NCBI GenBank assembly: GCA_002483285.1
Contig: DLHP01000041.1
Location: forward strand, 62,001 to 126,000
Reading direction: 5' to 3'
DNA from: Flavobacterium sp. UBA7665
GTDB lineage: Bacteria; Bacteroidota; Bacteroidia; Flavobacteriales; Flavobacteriaceae
Length of the DNA stretch: 64,000 nt
Position numbers and translations under genes: made by a program. Numbering within the stretch: position 1 is the first letter of the stretch; each line of letters begins with the position of its first letter. This document shows, one piece after another, positions 59,575-64,000 of the stretch. The notes under the pieces are model-generated. The model saw nothing but the letters and a program-made list of their open reading frames with translations, was not told the DNA's origin and made no database searches.

Positions 59575-61775
59575 TGAAGAAAATCGTCTTGCTATTTATC
59601 GCTTTGCTTGCCTTTGGATTTTCTCATGCGCAAAAAGACCAGCAACGGCCAAAGGTAGGGCTGGTGCTCAGTGGCGGTGGTGCGAAGGGTTTCGCCCATA
59701 TCGGTGTGCTCAAGGTGCTTGAACAGGCGGGCGTTAAGATTGATTACATCGGCGGAACCAGTATGGGCGCTGTTGTAGGCGGCTTGTACGCTTCGGGTTA
59801 CAACGCCTCACAAATCGATTCAATTTTCAAGGAAACAGACTTTGACGCGTTGCTTAGTGATTTCATTCCGCGCTCGTCTAAAAACTTTTACGAGAAACGA
59901 AACGACGAATTGTATGCGTTTACGCTGCCATTCAATAAGATGCGGATTGGAATCCCAACGGCTTTGTCGCGCGGGATGTACAATTACAACCTGCTCAACA
60001 AACTCACTTATAAAGTGCGCCACATCCGCGATTTCAACAAGCTGCCGATCCCATTTTTGTGTATGGCCAGCGACATAGAAACCGGCGAGGAAGTATTGCT
60101 CAACAAGGGTTATCTCGCCCAGGCGATGTTGGCCAGCGGCGCGTTTCCCACCTTGTTTTCGCCGGTAGAAATGGATGGAAAATTACTCGTAGACGGTGGC
60201 GTGACCAACAATTATCCAGTAGAAGAAATCAAGAAACTGGGCGCCGATATTATCATTGGGGTAGACGTGCAGGACGATCTCAAAGACCGCAAGTCACTCA
60301 AAGATGCCACGCGGATTCTGGTGCAGATATCCAACCTGAGCATGATCGAGAAAATGCGCGAGAAAATCAAGATGACCGACATTTATATCAAGCCAGACAT
60401 CACCAATTATGGCGTGATTTCGTTTGATGAAGGCCAGGAAATTATCAAAAGAGGAGAAGAGGCAGCGTTTGCGGTTTACGACAAAATTAAACCGCTTGGG
60501 GATACGGCCAAGGTTAAATTCGACAAATATCCAAAAGTTAAAGTCGACAGCCTGAACATCAAGAACATTGTCATCAACCCGCTCGACAATTACACGCGTT
60601 CTTATGTGATTGGAAAACTTCGGTTCAAACAAGGCTCTAAAGTAAGTTACAACGACCTTAAAGTGGGCATGGATAACATTACGGCCACGCAAAACTTTAG
60701 CTCGATTAGCTATACGCTTGAAAAGAACCAAAATGGCGATGATTTGGTCATGAGCCTGCAGGAAAATCCCACGACGACATTTTTGCGTTTTGCACTGCAT
60801 TACGACGGTTTGTACAAAAGCGGGATTTTAGTGAACCTGACCCAGAAGAAGACTTTTTTCAAAAACGACATCACTTCAATCGACCTTATTTTAGGAGATA
60901 ACCTGCGTTACAACCTGGACTATTACATAGACAATGGTTTTTATTGGAGTTTTGGTTTCAAGTCGCGTTTCAACACTTTTAACCGGAATATTGATACCGA
61001 TTTTAAAGACGGGTCATTGTTTGAGCAATTGGGTATCCGTACCATCAACTACGATTTCTCGGACTTTACCAACCAAATGTACCTGCAGACGATTTTTGTA
61101 CAGAAGTTTTTATTGGGAGCCGGTGTAGAACAGAAGCACCTCAAGGTCCGGTCAAAGACGCTTGGCAATTCCTCGCCGATTTTTGAGAACAGCGATTACA
61201 CCAGTATTTTTGGATACCTCAAATATGATTCGTTTGACAATAAGTATTTCCCTAAACGCGGGTGGTATTTCTCGGGTGATTTCCAGTCGTATCTGTTTTC
61301 GTCGAGCGACAACTTCAACCAGTTTTCCATAGCCCGAGGCGACATTGGTTTTGCGCGCACGCTTTACAAGAAATTGACGGTAAGGTGGCAATCTGAAGCC
61401 GGTTTTGCGATTGGTGGGGAAAGCAGCCAACTCTTTGATTTTGCGTTGGGCGGCTATGGTTACCAAACCATTAACAACTTCAAACATTTTTATGGGTATG
61501 ATTTCTTGAGTGTTTCGGGTGACAGTTACATCAAAACTGCACTGACGCTGGACTATGAAATTTTCAAGAAAAACCACCTGAATATCGCGGCGAATTTTGC
61601 CAATGTGGCCGATAACTTATACGAAACCACTGACTGGTTTTCACAAGTCAAATACTCTGGATATGCACTCGGTTACGGTTTGGAAACCATTGTAGGCCCA
61701 ATAGAATTCAAATATTCATGGTCGCCCGAACTCAATAAGGGCTTTGCGTGGTTTAGTGTGGGATTCTGGTTCTGA
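59574..61775 (+). CDS. Patatin-like phospholipase with outer membrane barrel
   Basis: This 733-aa protein has a signal peptide of about 19 residues (LLAFGFSHA-QK). A patatin domain follows (about 27-215): GLVLSGGGAKGFAHIGVL oxyanion loop, GTSMGAV with catalytic Ser near 64, and LLVDGGVTNNYPVE with catalytic Asp near 211. A POTRA-like region (about 330-410) leads to a C-terminal barrel (Omp85/surface antigen-like) ending WFSVGFWF. This is the PlpD-type layout, in which the enzyme is carried through or held at the outer membrane by its own barrel. The overlap with uvrC suggests coupled expression. Confidence 0.9.
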   Translation: MKKIVLLFIALLAFGFSHAQKDQQRPKVGLVLSGGGAKGFAHIGVLKVLEQAGVKIDYIGGTSMGAVVGGLYASGYNASQIDSIFKETDFDALLSDFIPRSSKNFYEKRNDELYAFTLPFNKMRIGIPTALSRGMYNYNLLNKLTYKVRHIRDFNKLPIPFLCMASDIETGEEVLLNKGYLAQAMLASGAFPTLFSPVEMDGKLLVDGGVTNNYPVEEIKKLGADIIIGVDVQDDLKDRKSLKDATRILVQISNLSMIEKMREKIKMTDIYIKPDITNYGVISFDEGQEIIKRGEEAAFAVYDKIKPLGDTAKVKFDKYPKVKVDSLNIKNIVINPLDNYTRSYVIGKLRFKQGSKVSYNDLKVGMDNITATQNFSSISYTLEKNQNGDDLVMSLQENPTTTFLRFALHYDGLYKSGILVNLTQKKTFFKNDITSIDLILGDNLRYNLDYYIDNGFYWSFGFKSRFNTFNRNIDTDFKDGSLFEQLGIRTINYDFSDFTNQMYLQTIFVQKFLLGAGVEQKHLKVRSKTLGNSSPIFENSDYTSIFGYLKYDSFDNKYFPKRGWYFSGDFQSYLFSSSDNFNQFSIARGDIGFARTLYKKLTVRWQSEAGFAIGGESSQLFDFALGGYGYQTINNFKHFYGYDFLSVSGDSYIKTALTLDYEIFKKNHLNIAANFANVADNLYETTDWFSQVKYSGYALGYGLETIVGPIEFKYSWSPELNKGFAWFSVGFWF

Positions 61776-61799
61776 TGCCGCGACAACGGCATTTAATTC

Positions 61800-61829
61800 T
61801 TTGATGTTATTGAAAATTCAATATATTTG
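61800..61829 (+). promoter_or_regulatory. Promoter of the APC permease gene
   Basis: TTTG (61800-61803), 18 bases, then TATATTTG (61822-61829) is a full match to the Bacteroidetes consensus, 29 bases before the ATG at 61859. Confidence 0.75.
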
Positions 61830-61858
61830 GAACCATTAAACCAATTAAACCCAAAACC

Positions 61859-63496
61859 ATGTCTATTTGGAAAAGAAAACCCCTTCATTTATTACTAGAA
61901 GAAGCAACAGAATCTGAGAAAGGTTTAAAAAAGACGCTTTCTGCCACAGGCTTAGTTGCGCTTGGTGTGGGCGCCATTATCGGGGCCGGATTGTTTTCTA
62001 TCACCGGGCTCGCGGCCGCAACCAATGCAGGGCCTGCGATTACGATTTCCTTTCTTGTCGCTGCTTTTGGGTGTATTTTTGCGGGATTGTGTTATGCCGA
62101 GTTTTCGTCAATGATCCCGGTAGCGGGTAGCGCTTACACCTACTCTTTTGCCACCATGGGCGAATTTATCGCATGGATTATCGGATGGGATCTCGTACTC
62201 GAATACGCCGTGGGCGCAGCAACGGTTTCTATCAGTTGGTCGCGGTATCTGGGTAAATTTTTAGGTGGCTATGGCATCCACATTCCCGATGCCTATATGC
62301 TTTCTCCTTTTGAAGGTGGAATGATTAATATTCCTGCGGTTTTAATCGTGATGTTGATGTCGTTTGTTTTGATGCGCGGAACTAAAGAGTCTGCATTCGT
62401 AAACGGAATCATTGTATTGCTTAAGGTTTCGGTGGTTTTGATTTTTATTGCAGTGGGCTGGAAATACATACATCCTGAAAATTATACACCGTATATCCCC
62501 GAGAACACTGGGAAGTTTGGAGAGTTTGGTTTTTCGGGAATCATTAGGGCAGCGGCTATCGTGTTCTTTGCTTACATTGGCTTTGACGCTGTTTCTACCG
62601 CTGCACAAGAGGCCAAAAACCCCAAGCGCGATATGCCGATTGGAATTTTATTGTCGTTGGGAATCTGTACCTTGTTGTACATCCTTTTTGCACATGTGAT
62701 GACTGGTGTTGTCAATTATCAGGCATTTGCCGGAAAAGACGGTATCGCTCCGGTGGCAATCGCTGTAGAATCTATGGGGCATGCCAATGCGGCGGGCGTT
62801 ATAGTGCCCGAGTATCCGTGGCTCAACAATGCCATTTTGCTCGCTATTCTTGGCGGATACGCTTCGGTGATTTTAGTGATGCTCATGGGACAAAGCCGCG
62901 TTTTCTTCTCTATGAGTAAAGACGGCCTGATGCCTAAGGTTTTCTCAGAAGTGCATCCTAAGTTTCGTACTCCGGCAAAAAACAACCTGTTGTTTATGAT
63001 ATTGGTGAGTTGCTTTGCTGCGTTTGTGCCTGCAAGAGTGGTAGGAGAAATGACCAGTATCGGGACTTTGTTCGCGTTTATCCTGGTATGTATCGGTGTT
63101 TTGATTATGCGTAAGAAAATGCCAGATGCACCAAGGGCCTTTAGAACCCCATTGGTACCACTAGTGCCGATTTTGGGAATATTCGTATGCTTGTTTATGA
63201 TGGTCTTCTTGCCGCTGGATACTTGGATCCGTTTGATTGTTTGGATGATGATCGGCTTTGATTTGTACCTTTTCTACGGAATGCGAAACAGCGTCCAAAA
63301 CCAAGGGAGTTTTAGTTTGGCAAACTACAAAACAGTTGCGGCGTCGGGATTTGCAATGGTTTTGGGGTTGATCGTCGTGGCTTTTGTACACCATCAGGAT
63401 CCCGCAATCGACGACCACTTCTTGTACTATTTTTCATTGATTTTCGCCGCAATCCATGTGATGATATACGCTTACAGCTACAAGAAAGTCAGATAA
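61859..63496 (+). CDS. APC-family amino acid permease
   Basis: This 545-aa membrane protein has 12 to 14 hydrophobic helices. The first carries the APC substrate-binding loop GVGAIIGAGLFSITG (about residues 38-52). The later FFAYIGFDAVSTAAQEAKNP (about 240-260) is typical of the basic amino acid/cationic (CAT/YfnA-like) branch. Such proteins import amino acids with protons or exchange them. The exact substrate is not clear. A strong promoter precedes it and a terminator follows. Confidence 0.9.
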   Translation: MSIWKRKPLHLLLEEATESEKGLKKTLSATGLVALGVGAIIGAGLFSITGLAAATNAGPAITISFLVAAFGCIFAGLCYAEFSSMIPVAGSAYTYSFATMGEFIAWIIGWDLVLEYAVGAATVSISWSRYLGKFLGGYGIHIPDAYMLSPFEGGMINIPAVLIVMLMSFVLMRGTKESAFVNGIIVLLKVSVVLIFIAVGWKYIHPENYTPYIPENTGKFGEFGFSGIIRAAAIVFFAYIGFDAVSTAAQEAKNPKRDMPIGILLSLGICTLLYILFAHVMTGVVNYQAFAGKDGIAPVAIAVESMGHANAAGVIVPEYPWLNNAILLAILGGYASVILVMLMGQSRVFFSMSKDGLMPKVFSEVHPKFRTPAKNNLLFMILVSCFAAFVPARVVGEMTSIGTLFAFILVCIGVLIMRKKMPDAPRAFRTPLVPLVPILGIFVCLFMMVFLPLDTWIRLIVWMMIGFDLYLFYGMRNSVQNQGSFSLANYKTVAASGFAMVLGLIVVAFVHHQDPAIDDHFLYYFSLIFAAIHVMIYAYSYKKVR

Positions 63497-63515
63497 TTGG
63501 TCTTTCTGTTAGCAG

Positions 63516-63559
63516 AAAAAGGCATCAAGACGGGCTTACCGGTTTTGATGCCTTTTGTT
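63516..63559 (+). terminator. Terminator after the permease gene
   Basis: An AAAAAGGCATCAA / TTGATGCCTTTT hairpin with a 14-18-base loop is followed by T residues. Confidence 0.82.
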
Positions 63560-63739
63560 TTGTAAATATTTCTCCCGAAACAAACGCAAAATTGATTTTT
63601 TCCCGATATTTGTGATATGAATGCTCCCTGGAAAAACCTCTTAGCGCATCTCAAATTCCTCATCAAGAGAAATCCTGAATGACTGGCTTTTAGTTATTAA
63701 TTTTTAAATTATTATTTATTCATTATTAATTGAAAACAC

Positions 63740-64000
63740 ATGCCACTATACCACAAACTCGGAAATATTCCACACAAACGACACATCCAGTTCGAGAAAC
63801 CCGAAGGCGGCTTGTATTATGAGCAACTATTTGGGACCGAAGGATTCAACGGGCATTCTTCGTTGCTTTACCAGGTGCATCGCCCTACACAAGTTAAAGA
63901 GATTGTAAGGTCGTATTCTGTCGAGCCTAAAATCGCCATCGGCAAGAACATCAAATCGCTCTTGTTGAAAGGATTTGAACTCAAACCAGAAGCCGATTTT
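63740..64000 (+). CDS. hmgA: Homogentisate 1,2-dioxygenase, N-terminal part (partial)
   Basis: The frame is open from the ATG at 63740 to the window edge (87 codons). The start MPLYHKLGNIPHKRHIQF, then GGLYYEQLFGTEGFNGHSSLLYQVHRPTQV, is characteristic of homogentisate dioxygenase, the ring-opening enzyme of tyrosine and phenylalanine breakdown. The iron-ligand region lies beyond the window. An amino acid permease gene precedes it, but a terminator separates them. Confidence 0.9.
   Translation, partial: MPLYHKLGNIPHKRHIQFEKPEGGLYYEQLFGTEGFNGHSSLLYQVHRPTQVKEIVRSYSVEPKIAIGKNIKSLLLKGFELKPEADF

Noticed and set aside
63617..63682. A 21-codon frame (MNAPWKNLLAHLKFLIKRNPE) between the permease terminator and hmgA
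   Set aside because: The only promoter-like sequence (GATATTTG, one base off) is so close that the ATG would be at the transcription start. There is no ribosome site and no conservation evidence.

Overview
The window reads as chromosome from a member of the Flavobacteriia, most likely Flavobacterium or a close relative. The evidence is a type IX secretion (T9SS) component (PorZ) with T9SS C-terminal sorting domains on cargo, a full Bacteroidetes-type Bat operon, a TonB receptor followed by a DUF5689-type lipoprotein, lipoproteins with acidic residues after the lipid cysteine, and repeated use of the Bacteroidetes -7 promoter box TAnnTTTG, often with a TTG -33 element. I found no tRNA, rRNA, CRISPR array, insertion sequence or prophage.

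Layout. 1-5.2 kb: end of an OmpA-like gene, a GNAT acetyltransferase, and a TonB receptor plus lipoprotein unit on the minus strand. 5.3-10.8 kb: secreted endonuclease/phosphatase-family protein, 3-hydroxyanthranilate dioxygenase, CorA-type transporter, ALDH7 dehydrogenase and a small secreted protein. 10.8-12.7 kb: a barrel protein, a metallophosphatase and a single-domain response regulator. 12.8-17.3 kb: an AT-richer block of unrecognised exported proteins, the least explained part of the window. It holds two small paralogues with different hydrophobic tails, then a terminator-bounded operon of a two-DTG aspartic-protease-like lipoprotein, a 153-aa secreted protein and a 376-aa helical secreted protein, then a T9SS cargo protein. 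17.4-20.9 kb: a lipoprotein, a PepSY-like protein, an AlbA_2 protein and an aldo/keto reductase.

21.0-30.0 kb: the Bat operon (MoxR ATPase, DUF58, a two-membrane-segment BatD-like protein, BatA, BatB, BatC, BatD, BatE), tightly spaced and partly overlapping. 30-42 kb: housekeeping genes (cvpA, pheS, gpsA, nadD, gmk, yicC, an EamA transporter, an ArsC/Spx-like protein, a DinB-like protein, a Cys/Met-metabolism PLP enzyme) and a large T9SS-sorted propeller-like protein. 42.4-45.4 kb: a membrane glycosyltransferase, a decaprenyl-phosphate phosphoribosyltransferase-like UbiA protein and a HAD phosphatase, overlapping head to tail, which suggests a polyprenyl-phosphate pentose donor route. 45.4-64 kb: THC0290_0291-like protein, gdhA, porZ, recO, Pr6Pr membrane protein, ileS, a DksA-like protein, lspA, 5-formyl-THF cyclo-ligase, uvrC, a patatin-like outer-membrane phospholipase, an APC permease and the start of homogentisate dioxygenase.

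Structure beyond genes. At least three intergenic repeat families are present: a long imperfect palindrome family with about five copies, a CACAGATTTCACAGAT inverted repeat with two copies, and a CCCTGCACC-type repeat lying directly in front of two start codons. ileS carries an AT-rich mosaic segment with extra sequence in its editing domain. The batD signal peptide is encoded by a perfect ATT microsatellite. Divergent promoters could be read at 5.26-5.29 kb, 30.60-30.64 kb and 46.25-46.44 kb.
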